A stretch of 64,000 nucleotides of DNA, from NCBI RefSeq assembly GCF_003096355.1, contig NZ_QEKI01000002.1, forward strand, positions 372,001 through 436,000, in the 5' to 3' direction. A model generated the notes under the pieces. The model did not search any database and was not told where the DNA came from. It saw nothing but the letters and a program-made list of their open reading frames with translations. This stretch comes from Pontibacter virosus (GTDB lineage Bacteria > Bacteroidota > Bacteroidia > Cytophagales > Hymenobacteraceae). The position numbers were made by a program, and so were the translations under genes. Position 1 is the first letter of the stretch, and every line of letters begins with the position of its first letter. Of the stretch, positions 1 to 8,666 are shown one piece after another.

Positions 1-162
1 ATTACATTGCCTATAAGAAGAAATCTATTCTATCGCTGGACAATGACCTTCTTGTTTAGCTGGTGCTGCTGTAGTGGCTTATACACCCTAAATAGAGTGG
101 TTAGATATGCTGATGAAATAGGCAAAAAATTGCTCTTTGAGATACCCGAAATTAATATCTAA
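1..162 (+). CDS. C-terminal fragment of a probable membrane protein (partial)
   Basis: Frame 1 is open from the window edge to a TAA at 160-162, giving 53 residues with no start inside the window. The visible part has a hydrophobic, cysteine- and tryptophan-rich stretch (residues about 14-28) followed by a charged, amphipathic tail ending EIPEINI. That fits the last transmembrane helix and cytoplasmic tail of a small membrane protein. The family cannot be recognised from this fragment. The DNA here is A+T-rich, like the next gene and unlike most of the window. Confidence 0.4.
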   Translation: MTLPIRRNLFYRWTMTFLFSWCCCSGLYTLNRVVRYADEIGKKLLFEIPEINI

Positions 163-218
163 GATTTTTAAACTATTCCTTTTTCTGGTGTATAAGATGT
201 ACAAAGCAATTAAAAATA

Positions 219-1070
219 ATGAATTTGACACCAGAAAGTACGATAGGCGCAGCTATAGCCGAACATGCATATAATGTGGAGGAAACGTTCAGGATGCTGA
301 ATAACAGCGACACGTTTCAAAGACTTCTGCAATCAGGATATAACGTAATTGACCATGATAACGGAAACTTTCACTATTTTAATTTGACTAACTGTGAGTT
401 ATCCGAAATCCTTTGCAACATCAGGAATGCTTCGCACAAGTCCGAGAAGGTCTTAACATATTATCTTGCCTCAGATAATGCAGTCTGCTTCAAGATACAA
501 GGTATAGAGGAAGTCATGGCGCAGTCGATGTATATCTATGACCTTTCCCTGGTGCCTGTTTTAGAATACGTTCTCGGGATTGCAATCTCCCCTGATAGAC
601 AGACCGTAGCAAATTTAAACAAAAGGAGCTTTGGGGTGAGAAAAGCAGGGAGACTGCGAGACTATGGTGATTCAGAGGAAACCTCGACCATATGGCTCTC
701 ACAGGAAAATAGGCGCATTAGAGTAGTGACGAAGACCTTAGATGCATTTCAAACAGGGCTAACCCATATTAACCATCTTGTAAACTCTTCTCCTGAATTC
801 CAATGGCTACAAGATGGTAAATCACCTCGACAAGCAGTGCTTTACAAGGATTTCTGCATCCCGTACCCCAATTTCATTGAGCTTATGCTATACGCAGTAA
901 ACGGGAGCCTTCGTGTACCTGAATACACGATATCCTTGGAGTTTGAAGGAGGGTTAGCTGGAACTATCCACCGTGCAATCAGAAACAATACAGGTGCAGA
1001 AAACGAAGAGCTGCTAAAAATGCTTAACGTTCTGAATAGGGCGCAAAGGATAGGTGATATCCTGACATAA
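219..1070 (+). CDS. Unrecognised 283-aa protein
   Basis: A complete 283-codon frame starts at an ATG in A+T-rich DNA. The protein looks soluble: there is no signal peptide or membrane segment. Residues are mixed alpha/beta, with several Asn-rich patches in the first 80 residues and a Gly-rich turn near the end (FEGGLAGTIHRA). I do not recognise the family. Codon choice (many AGA, AGG and ATA) and low G+C differ from the housekeeping genes further right, which suggests acquired DNA. It lies between a membrane-protein fragment and umuDC. Nothing in the context assigns a function. Confidence 0.6.
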   Translation: MNLTPESTIGAAIAEHAYNVEETFRMLNNSDTFQRLLQSGYNVIDHDNGNFHYFNLTNCELSEILCNIRNASHKSEKVLTYYLASDNAVCFKIQGIEEVMAQSMYIYDLSLVPVLEYVLGIAISPDRQTVANLNKRSFGVRKAGRLRDYGDSEETSTIWLSQENRRIRVVTKTLDAFQTGLTHINHLVNSSPEFQWLQDGKSPRQAVLYKDFCIPYPNFIELMLYAVNGSLRVPEYTISLEFEGGLAGTIHRAIRNNTGAENEELLKMLNVLNRAQRIGDILT

Positions 1071-1222
1071 GAAGATTATTAAGGGTAAACATAAACTTTC
1101 CTGATGAAAGTGGTTTCGCCAAATGGAAGCAGGAATTACTGGCGAATCTGACTTGACCCTACAGTGCTTTGAATAAATAAAACTAATATATTTAGCTTTT
1201 ATAATTCTTGTTTACGTATTTG

Positions 1223-1255
1223 CTAACTGTTTTAGTATTTAAGGCTAAAAGTTAG
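1223..1255. promoter_or_regulatory. Inverted repeat upstream of umuD, candidate operator
   Basis: CTAACtgTTTTAG (1223-1235) and CTAAAAGTTAG (1245-1255) form an imperfect inverted repeat that ends six bases before the umuD start codon. Its position would let a dimeric repressor block umuDC transcription or initiation. No LexA-type consensus is established for this lineage, so the operator role is inference. Confidence 0.35.
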
Positions 1256-1260
1256 ACGAT

Positions 1261-1725
1261 ATGTGCAGCGCAAAAATTATCCCTATTGACTCACATCTGC
1301 TGGAGACACTTGATTTCGATTATTTCGGAAGCATGGAAATTCCTCTGTATGCTTCTTTTGTATCAGCGGGATTCCCAAGCCCAAGTGACGATTACTTGGA
1401 AGATAAAATCGACTTGGGTAAGTATCTCATCCAGAACCCCACATCTACTTTCATGATGCGAGTGAAAGGCTCTTCCATGGTCGATGCCAACATCCATGAT
1501 GGCGATATACTGGTCATTGACAAATCTCTGAAAGCTTCTGATGGCATGCCAGTAGTGTGCTTTTTAGATGGGGAGTTTACGGTAAAGACCTTTAAGAAAA
1601 TTGGCAACAAAGCTTACCTGATGCCAGCCAATCCAGCCTACAAGCCCATAGAGGTCACAGAAGAGATGGATATGCGGGTATGGGGTGTGGTGGTGTGGAT
1701 ACTCCATAAACCAGTAAGGCAATGA
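1261..1725 (+). CDS. umuD: UmuD-like translesion polymerase accessory protein (S24 self-cleaving)
   Basis: This is a 154-aa member of the LexA/UmuD S24 family. UmuD is cleaved after DNA damage and the processed form joins UmuC to make the mutagenic polymerase Pol V. Visible signatures are a cleavage-type Ala-Gly bond (A36-G37, SAGFPSP), the nucleophile Ser72 in [13 protein letters not shown], and the general-base Lys109 in FTVKTFKK. There is no DNA-binding helix-turn-helix, so it is UmuD rather than LexA. Its stop overlaps the umuC start by four bases (ATGA), indicating translational coupling. A candidate operator lies directly upstream. umuDC operons are often carried on mobile DNA. Confidence 0.93.
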   Translation: MCSAKIIPIDSHLLETLDFDYFGSMEIPLYASFVSAGFPSPSDDYLEDKIDLGKYLIQNPTSTFMMRVKGSSMVDANIHDGDILVIDKSLKASDGMPVVCFLDGEFTVKTFKKIGNKAYLMPANPAYKPIEVTEEMDMRVWGVVVWILHKPVRQ

Positions 1726-2996
1726 CTACGCTGTTCGCTTTATGTGACTGCAACAACTTCTACGCATCGTGTGAGCGTGTCTTCGACCCATCGCTAAACG
1801 GGAAGCCTGTTGTGGTGCTGAGCAACAACGATGGCTGCGTGATAGCCCGTAGCAACGAAGCGAAAGCGTTGGGGATACCAATGGGAGAGCCGTACTTCAA
1901 AATCAGGAATCTGGTGGAGAATGGACGCATATCTGCATACTCTTCTAACTATGTACTCTATGGCGATATGTCGGATAGGGTAATGCAAACGCTATCTCTT
2001 TTCACCCCAAATGTGGAAGTATACTCCATAGATGAATGCTTCCTGGACTTGGGTGATTTCTACGACATCGACCTGTTCTCCTACGCTTGGGAGATAAAGA
2101 GAACGGTACAGCAGTGGACTGGCATACCAGTCAGTTTAGGGGTGGCACCAACCAAGGCTCTTTCTAAGGTGGCTAACAGGCTCGCCAAGAAGTCTACTAA
2201 AGCAAATGGAGTTCTGGTACTGACAGACCCGTACCACATCCAGAAGGCATTGGAAGCTACCAAAATCGAGGATGTGTGGGGTATCGGTGGTCAGTACGCC
2301 AAATTCCTGAAGAAGCGCAGCATCAATACCGCTCTCGACTTTTCGAAACTATCGGAGAATTGGGTAAAGCAGAATATGACCATCGTAGGTGTTCGGTTGC
2401 TGAAAGAACTGCGTGGGGAGTCGTGTCTGGAACTCGATGAAGTGGCTCCACCCAAAAAGAACATCTGTACATCCAGAAGCTTCGGAAAGAAAGTCAACAC
2501 CTTCGATGAACTACAAGAATCTACGGCATCATACGCTGCCAAGTGCGCCAGAAAGCTTCGGCAGCAGAAGAGTTGCGCCTGCCTTATCACCGTATTCATC
2601 CACACCAACCGCTTCTCTGAGAACGACAAACAGTACTATAACAGCAAGACCATCTGCATGCCAGTTGCTACTAACTCTGATATCGAGTTAATCCACTATG
2701 CAAGTATCGCTTTGAAAGAAATCTATCGTGATGGGTACTGGTATAAGAAGTCAGGTGTAATTGTGTCTGAGATTGTGCCAGACAACATGATACAACTTGA
2801 CCTACTGGATACACTGGATAGGGATAAGCATGCACGGCTTATGGGTGTGATAGATGGATTAACAGACAGGTTCGGCAGAAGCAAGGTTAGGGTAGCTACC
2901 CAAGGTATAGATAATACTTGGATGCTGAGAAGTGACTTTAAGTCACCATGCTACACGACTCGAATTGACGAAATACAGAAGGTCTATGTGAGATAG
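1722..2996 (+). CDS. umuC: Y-family DNA polymerase V catalytic subunit UmuC
   Basis: This 424-aa protein has full UmuC length. It copies past DNA lesions with low fidelity once UmuD has been processed. The palm motifs are intact: Asp9 in [12 protein letters not shown] and the Asp104-Glu105 pair in [10 protein letters not shown], which bind the catalytic metals. The little-finger region and the DUF4113-type C-terminus follow. Residues 358-362 (QLDLL) resemble a beta-clamp-binding peptide. The gene is coupled to umuD by a four-base overlap. It is the last gene before a terminator and tRNA-Ser. Confidence 0.95.
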   Translation: MTTLFALCDCNNFYASCERVFDPSLNGKPVVVLSNNDGCVIARSNEAKALGIPMGEPYFKIRNLVENGRISAYSSNYVLYGDMSDRVMQTLSLFTPNVEVYSIDECFLDLGDFYDIDLFSYAWEIKRTVQQWTGIPVSLGVAPTKALSKVANRLAKKSTKANGVLVLTDPYHIQKALEATKIEDVWGIGGQYAKFLKKRSINTALDFSKLSENWVKQNMTIVGVRLLKELRGESCLELDEVAPPKKNICTSRSFGKKVNTFDELQESTASYAAKCARKLRQQKSCACLITVFIHTNRFSENDKQYYNSKTICMPVATNSDIELIHYASIALKEIYRDGYWYKKSGVIVSEIVPDNMIQLDLLDTLDRDKHARLMGVIDGLTDRFGRSKVRVATQGIDNTWMLRSDFKSPCYTTRIDEIQKVYVR

Positions 2997-3094
2997 TCAA
3001 CTTAGATATTGCAGTTAAAGTTAACTGCCAATAAAAGATGGTTTTGACAAGAAACTTTACCGTTTTGACTAAAATTTGACGAAACTTAAAACAA

Positions 3095-3135
3095 AAAAGC
3101 CCTAAATCGCTGATATTTAGCTATTTAGGGCTTTT
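3095..3135. terminator. Bidirectional terminator between umuC and tRNA-Ser
   Basis: Arms AAAAGCCCTAAAT (3095-3107) and ATTTAGGGCTTTT (3123-3135) pair perfectly over 13 bp, with A and T runs on the outsides. It can end umuDC transcripts on the plus strand and the tRNA transcript on the minus strand. Confidence 0.85.
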
Positions 3136-3141
3136 ACTTTG

Positions 3142-3226
3142 CAGAGAGTGAGGGATTCGAACCCCCGGACCTGTTACAGTCAACGGTTTTCAAGACCGCC
3201 GCGTTCGACCACTCCGCCAACTCTCT
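3142..3226 (-). tRNA. tRNA-Ser (anticodon UGA)
   Basis: Read on the minus strand, an 85-nt cloverleaf folds with a 7-bp acceptor stem (AGAGAGT/ACTCTCT), discriminator G, an anticodon loop CUUGAAA giving anticodon UGA (reads UCA), a long class II variable arm typical of tRNA-Ser, and a T arm GGGGG-TTCGAAT-CCCTC. CCA is not encoded. The 3' end faces the umuDC side, the usual orientation for integration of an island at a tRNA gene. Confidence 0.95.
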
Positions 3227-3242
3227 GTAATTGAATCGAGCA

Positions 3243-3273
3243 CAAAAGTATAGTGCCGCGCTGAATATTCAAA
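3243..3273 (-). promoter_or_regulatory. Bacteroidota-type promoter of tRNA-Ser
   Basis: On the minus strand TACTTTTG (3243-3250) fits the -7 consensus TAnnTTTG. TTTG (3270-3273) lies 19 bases upstream, matching the -33 box. Transcription would start about 10 nt before the tRNA 5' end. Confidence 0.65.
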
Positions 3274-3393
3274 GCTATACGCAAATATTTTTTACCGGTT
3301 TGTGCGCTAAAGGTATAAGCAGCTGATTTTGAAGCGCAAAATTTTTCGATGTATTGCTCTATACCTTGCAACAGCCACCTGCACCTCTAGCTC

Positions 3394-4368
3394 TCAGGCC
3401 GCCGCAGAGGCCGCTTCGGAAGCATGCTGTGCCGTCTTGCGGGTAAGGCGTTTGGTCACCGTGTCGATGCTCACATTGATTTCGAAGCCCAGGATCAAGA
3501 TCATCGACACAAAGTCAAGCCAGATCATCAGACCGATGAGGGCGCCAATGGAGCCGTAGAACTTGTTGTAGGTATCGAAGGCGCTGATATAGAGCGAGAA
3601 GATCAGTGACACCAAAAAGATCAGGATTGTGGCCACTACAGCACCAGCCGAGAAGAAAGGCCACTTGTCCTGTATGGCCGGCACATAGTAGTAAATGAGT
3701 GAAGTAGCCAACAGGAAAAGCAGAATGATGGCCACGTACTTCAGGATCACAATTAGGGTATAGGTATAGCTCTCGGTTACGATCTCGTAAAAGACCAGCA
3801 CATCCAGAATCCACTGCCCAAAGAAGATGGCCGCCACTGCCAAAAACAGGATGGAAGAGAGCGCAATCGTCAACACCGTGGCAATCACTCGTTTCTTAAA
3901 GTAGGGCCGTTTGTAAAAGGTATGGTACTTTTTATCGAAGGCATCCATCAGCGACATGATGCCGTTGGTTGACAGAATCAGGGCAAAAAGAAAACCGAAA
4001 GACAACAGTCCCCCGCGTGGTTTGTTTACGATGTCATCGATGGTGCCGTAAGCCACGGTATACATTTCCTCAGGAAGGATTTCACCCAGGAAACTGAGGA
4101 TACTCTCCCCCAGGTCCAACGACAAAATGCTGGGCATATAAGGTATGAGTGTGAAGAGGAAGATGATAGTTGGGAAGATGGCTAAGGTAAAGTTGAAGGC
4201 CATGTAAGAGGCGCGTTTTGTAACGGAGTCCAGCCTGAGTTCGCCTAGCAGCACGTCGGCCACATCGTATACTGAAGACTGGCCGTTATTGAAACGCCAC
4301 CTCTTCAGGAACACGATGAACTTGCGGTACGCTCTGCGGCGCTTCAGATATTGCTGGTTCAGCCTCAT
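3394..4368 (-). CDS. YihY/BrkB-family inner membrane protein
   Basis: This 324-aa protein belongs to the YihY (UPF0761, formerly 'RNase BN' or BrkB) family of inner-membrane proteins with about six helices; its biochemical role is not established. The cytoplasmic N-terminus is basic (KRRRAYRKF). Family-typical text follows: RASYMAFNFTLAIFPTIIFL, then hydrophobic segments near residues 70, 115, 165, 205, 245 and 280. The Ala-rich C-terminus (EAASAAA) is probably disordered. Its start overlaps the stop of the upstream thioesterase gene by four bases, so the two are co-translated. Confidence 0.88.
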   Translation of the reverse strand: MRLNQQYLKRRRAYRKFIVFLKRWRFNNGQSSVYDVADVLLGELRLDSVTKRASYMAFNFTLAIFPTIIFLFTLIPYMPSILSLDLGESILSFLGEILPEEMYTVAYGTIDDIVNKPRGGLLSFGFLFALILSTNGIMSLMDAFDKKYHTFYKRPYFKKRVIATVLTIALSSILFLAVAAIFFGQWILDVLVFYEIVTESYTYTLIVILKYVAIILLFLLATSLIYYYVPAIQDKWPFFSAGAVVATILIFLVSLIFSLYISAFDTYNKFYGSIGALIGLMIWLDFVSMILILGFEINVSIDTVTKRLTRKTAQHASEAASAAA

Positions 4369-4778
4369 TCGCTATAGTATCCGTCCAACTTCTGGTGTAT
4401 GAGCGCAGGTATAGCCGTCGGGCGTCCTGATTTCATGTCCACAAACACCATGGTGGTCTCGCCCACGTTCAGCAGCGTCTGTTCCTCGCTATACACCTCG
4501 TACTCAAACTTTATACGCGAGCCGTGCGGCTTGTGCTTCAGAAAGAGCTTGATCGTCAGCAGATCGTCGTACTTGGCTGGACGGATATACTTGCACTTAA
4601 GCTCGAGCACAGGCATCATCGTACCGGTCGCTTCCATCTCCTTGTAGTGTATACCTAGTCTCCTGAACACTTCCGTGCGGGCCACCTCATAATAAGCTGC
4701 GTAGTTGCCATAATAGACATAGCCCATCTGGTCGGTTTCGGCGTAGCGCACGCGTATCTGTACTTCTGATTCGAACAT
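4365..4778 (-). CDS. YbgC/4HBT-type acyl-CoA thioesterase
   Basis: This 137-aa single hotdog-fold domain belongs to the YbgC/4-hydroxybenzoyl-CoA thioesterase family, which hydrolyses acyl-CoA thioesters in the cytoplasm. The active-site signature is clear near the N-terminus: VRYAETDQMGYVYYGNY, with Asp16 as the catalytic acid, followed by the helix YYEVARTEVFRRLG. Substrate chain length cannot be read from sequence. It heads a two-gene operon with the YihY-family gene (ATGA overlap). The Tol-Pal neighbourhood known for proteobacterial ybgC is not seen here. Confidence 0.9.
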   Translation of the reverse strand: MFESEVQIRVRYAETDQMGYVYYGNYAAYYEVARTEVFRRLGIHYKEMEATGTMMPVLELKCKYIRPAKYDDLLTIKLFLKHKPHGSRIKFEYEVYSEEQTLLNVGETTMVFVDMKSGRPTAIPALIHQKLDGYYSE

Positions 4779-4801
4779 TTATTTAAATGGCTGGATGGCT
4801 A

Positions 4802-4818
4802 AATTGTTAAATGGTTGA
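4802..4818 (+). repeat. 17-base A+T-rich intergenic repeat, inverted partner at 54637-54653
   Basis: AATTGTTAAATGGTTGA here is matched exactly by its reverse complement at 54637-54653, upstream of a rhomboid gene and next to mutL. Both lie in short A+T-rich gaps built of TTTAACAATT-like words. This looks like a dispersed non-coding repeat of this genome. Confidence 0.5.
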
Positions 4819-4879
4819 AACCCCGAAACATTAATATCTCCTGCAGATTAACAAGTTAACAATGCAGCAATTAAACAAT

Positions 4880-5950
4880 TTACTTCAAAATATTCCGCTG
4901 CGTCAGCGCTCTTTGGTAGCGGCGGGCGTTGGCGATGTGCTCGGCGTGCGTCACGGCGAAGCTGTGATAACCGGAGAAGTCTTCCTTGGCGCAGAAGTAA
5001 ATGTACTTGTGCTCTTCCGGATTTAACACCGCGTCGATACTAGAAATGTCGGGTACGTTGATTGGGCCCGGAGGCAAACCGGCGTAGCGGTATGTGTTGT
5101 AAGGGGAGTCGTGCTGCAGGTGCACGTTGAGCACGCGGCGGATGGTGAAGTCGCGCACGGCATACACCACGGTCGGGTCGGCCTCCAGCTTCATGCCCTT
5201 CTGCAGACGGTTCAGGTATACGCCAGCCACACGCGGCTTCTCATCGTTCTTGATTGTCTCAGCCTGCACAATAGAAGCCAGTGTGGAAACCTCTTTCGGA
5301 GACAGTCCCATTTTCTCTGCTTTGGCTTTGCGCTCGTCGGTCCAGAAGCGGTCATACTCGGTTTTCATGCGCTGCATGAGCTCCGGGGCCGTGATAGTCC
5401 AGTATACCTCATAAGTATTCGGTATAAACATACTCACCACGGTGGTCGTGTCGAAGCCGAGCGTTTGGAGGTACTCCTGATCGTTAAGCAGACTGTCGAT
5501 TTCGGCAGCAGACGGCTCCACAGCGGCGGCCAGTTTTTCGGCCAGTTGGCTGCGCAACCGGATGTTGTTGAACGTGATTCTAAGCGGTACCTGTTCACCC
5601 AGGCGTAGCACACCAATCAGTTGGCGGTTGCCCCAGCCGTTTTCAATCTTATACCTGCCCGGCTTCACCAGTTCGTCGTAGTCCATGAGCTTGGCCATAA
5701 AGCGCAGCGACAGGCGATCGATGATGGTACCGGTGGCCTCTACCGAGTCGAGGGCCTGCTCGTAGCTGGCGCCGGTTGGGATGTAGACATAAGTGTCCTG
5801 GCCTTTGGTGTCTACATTGGCCGTATACACGATCTGGTAGGCATAGTAGGAAAAGCTTACAAACAGGAATAGCAACAGCACGATAATGCCGGGTATCCAC
5901 ATGCTTTTCTCTTTTTTGACGCGTCTGCGTGGGGTGACTTCGTTAGCCAT
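4880..5950 (-). CDS. mltG: Endolytic peptidoglycan transglycosylase MltG
   Basis: This 356-aa MltG/YceG homologue cuts nascent glycan strands in the periplasm and so sets glycan chain length. A basic cytoplasmic N-terminus (PRRRVKKEK) precedes one transmembrane helix at about residues 19-40. The LysM-like region follows, then the catalytic YceG domain with ASIVQAETIKNDEKPRVAGV, in which Glu231 aligns with the catalytic glutamate, and the conserved LEADPTVVYA. The length is typical. It stands alone on the minus strand, with a divergent YciO-type gene upstream. Confidence 0.94.
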   Translation of the reverse strand: MANEVTPRRRVKKEKSMWIPGIIVLLLFLFVSFSYYAYQIVYTANVDTKGQDTYVYIPTGASYEQALDSVEATGTIIDRLSLRFMAKLMDYDELVKPGRYKIENGWGNRQLIGVLRLGEQVPLRITFNNIRLRSQLAEKLAAAVEPSAAEIDSLLNDQEYLQTLGFDTTTVVSMFIPNTYEVYWTITAPELMQRMKTEYDRFWTDERKAKAEKMGLSPKEVSTLASIVQAETIKNDEKPRVAGVYLNRLQKGMKLEADPTVVYAVRDFTIRRVLNVHLQHDSPYNTYRYAGLPPGPINVPDISSIDAVLNPEEHKYIYFCAKEDFSGYHSFAVTHAEHIANARRYQRALTQRNILK

Positions 5951-6159
5951 AATGTTATAAAAGACCCGAAAGAGGGTGTCAGGTTCCGGGCCCGTATAGT
6001 TTAGGCTACAAAAATAACACTAATCTTTATTATCTGACTAATTTTGAACCGGCATCTGTTCGAAGCACCTTGTTCACCAACCTGCACGGCTATACTTGCA
6101 ACGCAGCGGGCTTTTAATCAGTATGTCCTACCTAATGCTCAACTTTACAAGATAAAACT

Positions 6160-6786
6160 ATGCCGAACGCTGTTTTCCTCCAGATACATCCGGACAATCC
6201 TCAGCCTAAAAAAATACAGGAAGCGGTCGAGATCCTGCGCAACGGTGGTGTGATCATCTACCCGACCGATACCATCTACGGCCTCGGCTGCGACATCCAT
6301 AACACAAGGGCGGTCGAGCGCGTCTGCCAGATCAAAGGTGTGAAGCCCGACAAGGTGAACCTCTCTTTTATTTGCTCCGACCTCACCCACATCTCCGACT
6401 ACGCCAAGATCGACACGCCTACTTATAAGGTGATGAAAAAGGCGCTGCCCGGCCCTTTTACCTTCGTGCTCGATGCCAGCAGCCGCGTGCCCCGCTATGC
6501 CGGCAGCAAAAAGAAAACGGTAGGTATACGCGTACCCGATAACAAAATAGCTTTGGCGCTGGTGCAGGAGCTCGGCAACCCGATCCTTTCCACTTCCATC
6601 CGCGACGAGGACGAAGTGCTGGAGTACAGTACCGATCCGGAACTAATCTATGAGAAATACCGCAACCTGGTAGATGCCGTGATAGACGGTGGTCCCGGCC
6701 AAAACATTGCCTCCACTGTAATAGACGTCGCCAACAATTTTGAAGTGCTCCGCGAAGGCGCGGGGGATATTGAGGAATACTTATAG
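6160..6786 (+). CDS. YciO/YrdC/Sua5-family protein (threonylcarbamoyl-AMP synthase-like)
   Basis: This 208-aa protein has the YrdC fold (GGVIIYPTDTIYGLGCDI near residues 28-45). Sua5/TsaC members make threonylcarbamoyl-AMP for tRNA t6A. The details fit the YciO branch better: the length matches YciO, it has PGPFTFVLDASSRVP and KKKTVGIRVPDN, and it reads NPILSTSI where TsaC proteins have a TSAN-like motif. Annotation as L-threonylcarbamoyladenylate synthase is therefore plausible but not proven. The gene converges on the acyltransferase gene across a perfect inverted repeat. Confidence 0.85.
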   Translation: MPNAVFLQIHPDNPQPKKIQEAVEILRNGGVIIYPTDTIYGLGCDIHNTRAVERVCQIKGVKPDKVNLSFICSDLTHISDYAKIDTPTYKVMKKALPGPFTFVLDASSRVPRYAGSKKKTVGIRVPDNKIALALVQELGNPILSTSIRDEDEVLEYSTDPELIYEKYRNLVDAVIDGGPGQNIASTVIDVANNFEVLREGAGDIEEYL

Positions 6787-6866
6787 AGTTAAAAGTTATG
6801 AGTTGAGAGTTAAAAGTTGCGGCTAGCAGGATATACGCTTTGTTTTAACTCATAACTTTTAACTCT
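6785..6866. terminator. Long 20-bp inverted repeat between convergent genes
   Basis: AGAGTTAAAAGTTATGAGTT (6785-6804) and its exact reverse complement (6847-6866) flank a 42-base spacer. The spacer holds a partial third copy (AGAGTTAAAAGTT, 6806-6818). The arms overlap the stop codons of both convergent genes. A transcript from either side would form a long stem. It may be a bidirectional terminator, or an intergenic repeat used as one. Confidence 0.6.
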
Positions 6867-7768
6867 CAACTTGCGGCCTGCGGTCGCTTGTGTTTCCACC
6901 GCTTATGCGTCCAGAGGTAGTTGGCAGGGTTGCGGCGGATGGAGGCTTCGAGTTGGCGGGCGAAGGCCTCGGTGACCGGAAATACTCCCTCTTCGGGTTT
7001 GGTGCTGCCGTCGGAAAGGACATCGAACCTAAGGCGATAGTGGCCACGCTTGATGCGCTCCACATCCAGGAAAAGCACGGGACAACCAAAGGCATGCGCC
7101 AGCTTTTCGGCTCCGACAAAGAAAGGCGTATCCTGGTGCAGGAAAGTGGTCCAGAACTGAATTTCTCCGTAGGGTGGCGTTTGGTCTGAAAGCATGGCGA
7201 CTACTCGTGGCACTTTTCTATTCCGCACAAAGTCGCGCATGGTATCCTTCATTTTGATCAGGCGGGCACCGAGCCGGCTACGCAGGTATAGCATAAACGC
7301 CTCGAAGAACTCATTCTTGAGTGGGCGGTATATACCCTCAGCAGGAAAGTCGTACTGCACTGCCCCCGCTGGCAACACCCATTCCCAGTTGCCGGAGTGA
7401 GACCCCATCGTAATAACCGGTTTCCCCTGCGCCACAAATCTATCAAGCACTTCCTGGTTGGAAAAAACGATGCGGCGGCGCATTTCGGCTGCATCCATCG
7501 AGGCCAATTTGAGTATCTCCACGATCAGGTCCGGAAACTGCCGGTAAAAGGCCCTGGCTATACCTTGTATCTCATGTTCTGACTTCTCCGGAAAGGAGTT
7601 GCGCAGGTTTTGGAGTACTACTTTTTTGCGGTAGCCAATGATATAATACACGAGCACAAACAAAAAGTCGGAAAGCAGGTATAGCACAGGCAGCGGCAGC
7701 AAGGACAGGCCTTTGAGCAGCCACCACAGCGGGTAGTACAACGTAGGTATGTTCGGGAATTTCTTCAC
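6866..7768 (-). CDS. Lipid A biosynthesis acyltransferase (LpxL/HtrB family)
   Basis: This 300-aa LpxL/LpxM-family enzyme transfers an acyl chain from acyl-ACP to a lipid A precursor at the inner face of the inner membrane. An N-terminal hydrophobic anchor (residues about 11-45, YPLWWLLKGLSLLPLPVLYL) is followed by the catalytic HX4E motif HSGNWE (His124, Glu129) and a basic surface suited to phosphate binding. Length and order match the family. Specificity (lauroyl, myristoyl or branched chain) cannot be told. A TACCTTTG promoter box lies 17 bases upstream of the start. Confidence 0.9.
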   Translation of the reverse strand: MKKFPNIPTLYYPLWWLLKGLSLLPLPVLYLLSDFLFVLVYYIIGYRKKVVLQNLRNSFPEKSEHEIQGIARAFYRQFPDLIVEILKLASMDAAEMRRRIVFSNQEVLDRFVAQGKPVITMGSHSGNWEWVLPAGAVQYDFPAEGIYRPLKNEFFEAFMLYLRSRLGARLIKMKDTMRDFVRNRKVPRVVAMLSDQTPPYGEIQFWTTFLHQDTPFFVGAEKLAHAFGCPVLFLDVERIKRGHYRLRFDVLSDGSTKPEEGVFPVTEAFARQLEASIRRNPANYLWTHKRWKHKRPQAAS

Positions 7769-7784
7769 AGGTATAAGTCAGTTG

Positions 7785-7792
7785 CAAAGGTA
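7785..7792 (-). promoter_or_regulatory. -7 promoter box for the lipid A acyltransferase gene
   Basis: TACCTTTG on the minus strand matches the Bacteroidota TAnnTTTG box and lies 17 bases before the ATG at 7768. A clear TTG at -33 is not seen. Between this and the plus-strand gene, CGTAGCACGA (7855-7864) and TCGTGCTACG (7911-7920) form a 10-bp inverted repeat. Confidence 0.45.
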
Positions 7793-7946
7793 CAATGTAT
7801 ACCTGCATTATGAAATTAAAGAAATCGTGCTTATTTCGTGACTCAGATCACGCACGTAGCACGATGCCTTCAGAAATTGCTTGGCCAATAATACTGGACG
7901 TCTCGAAAAGTCGTGCTACGAAATACGAACATTCAACTTTACGATA

Positions 7947-8552
7947 TTGCTGTTACTAACCGAAACCATGTACCACCCGCCCATCCAGTTCTTCGCGCAG
8001 GCGCTGCAGTCGGATGGCATATTGATAGAAAAACACGAGAACTACGTGAAGCAGAGCTACCGCAACCGCTGCCATGTGCTAACAGCGCAGGGCATGGTGC
8101 CGCTGAGCGTGCCGGTGCTGCGGGGCAACAGCAAGGACAAGACACCGATCACCGAAATAGAAATTGACTACAGCCAGAAATGGTACAACGTGCATTGGCG
8201 CACGATACAGGCGGCCTACGGACGGGCACCATATTTTGAATTTTACAGTGACTACATAAAGGAAGTATATGAGCGGCAGCCGAAATATTTATTCGGCCTG
8301 AACGTTGATTTATTGCGGCTTTATCTTAAATTTCTGAAACTGGATCGGCCAATCGGGTTCACAGACAGCTATCAGACAGCGCAACCGGAGGGGGTGCTCG
8401 ACCTTAGAAATAGGATACATCCTAAAATCATTCCTGACAACTTGTACGTACAAACCTATACACAAGTATTTGGCAAACAATTTGTACAAGACCTTAGTAT
8501 AATTGACTTGTTGTTTACACAGGGTCCGAAGTCGCTTTCCTACTTACAATAA
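7947..8552 (+). CDS. WbqC-like family protein
   Basis: The protein matches the WbqC-like family (PF08889 type), often found near surface-polysaccharide genes; its enzymatic role is unknown. Family features are the opening LLLLTETMYHPPIQFFA, KHENYVKQSYRNRCHVLTA, and the central WRTIQAAYGRAPYFEFY. The start is uncertain. The first in-frame ATG (7968) would cut off the conserved first beta strand, so a TTG at 7947 is preferred (201 residues). A TTG at 7881 would add a poorly matching leader. It precedes clpC by 114 bases and has its own likely promoter region. Confidence 0.78.
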   Translation: MLLLTETMYHPPIQFFAQALQSDGILIEKHENYVKQSYRNRCHVLTAQGMVPLSVPVLRGNSKDKTPITEIEIDYSQKWYNVHWRTIQAAYGRAPYFEFYSDYIKEVYERQPKYLFGLNVDLLRLYLKFLKLDRPIGFTDSYQTAQPEGVLDLRNRIHPKIIPDNLYVQTYTQVFGKQFVQDLSIIDLLFTQGPKSLSYLQ

Positions 8553-8666
8553 TGCCCCGGCAAAACTAAACCTTTGCGGACTTGGGCTTGTTAACAATCA
8601 GGGGCTTTTCCTGTAAGCCTCAACGAGTTACAACATTTTAGACCTTTACATTTTTATAGAGTATAC

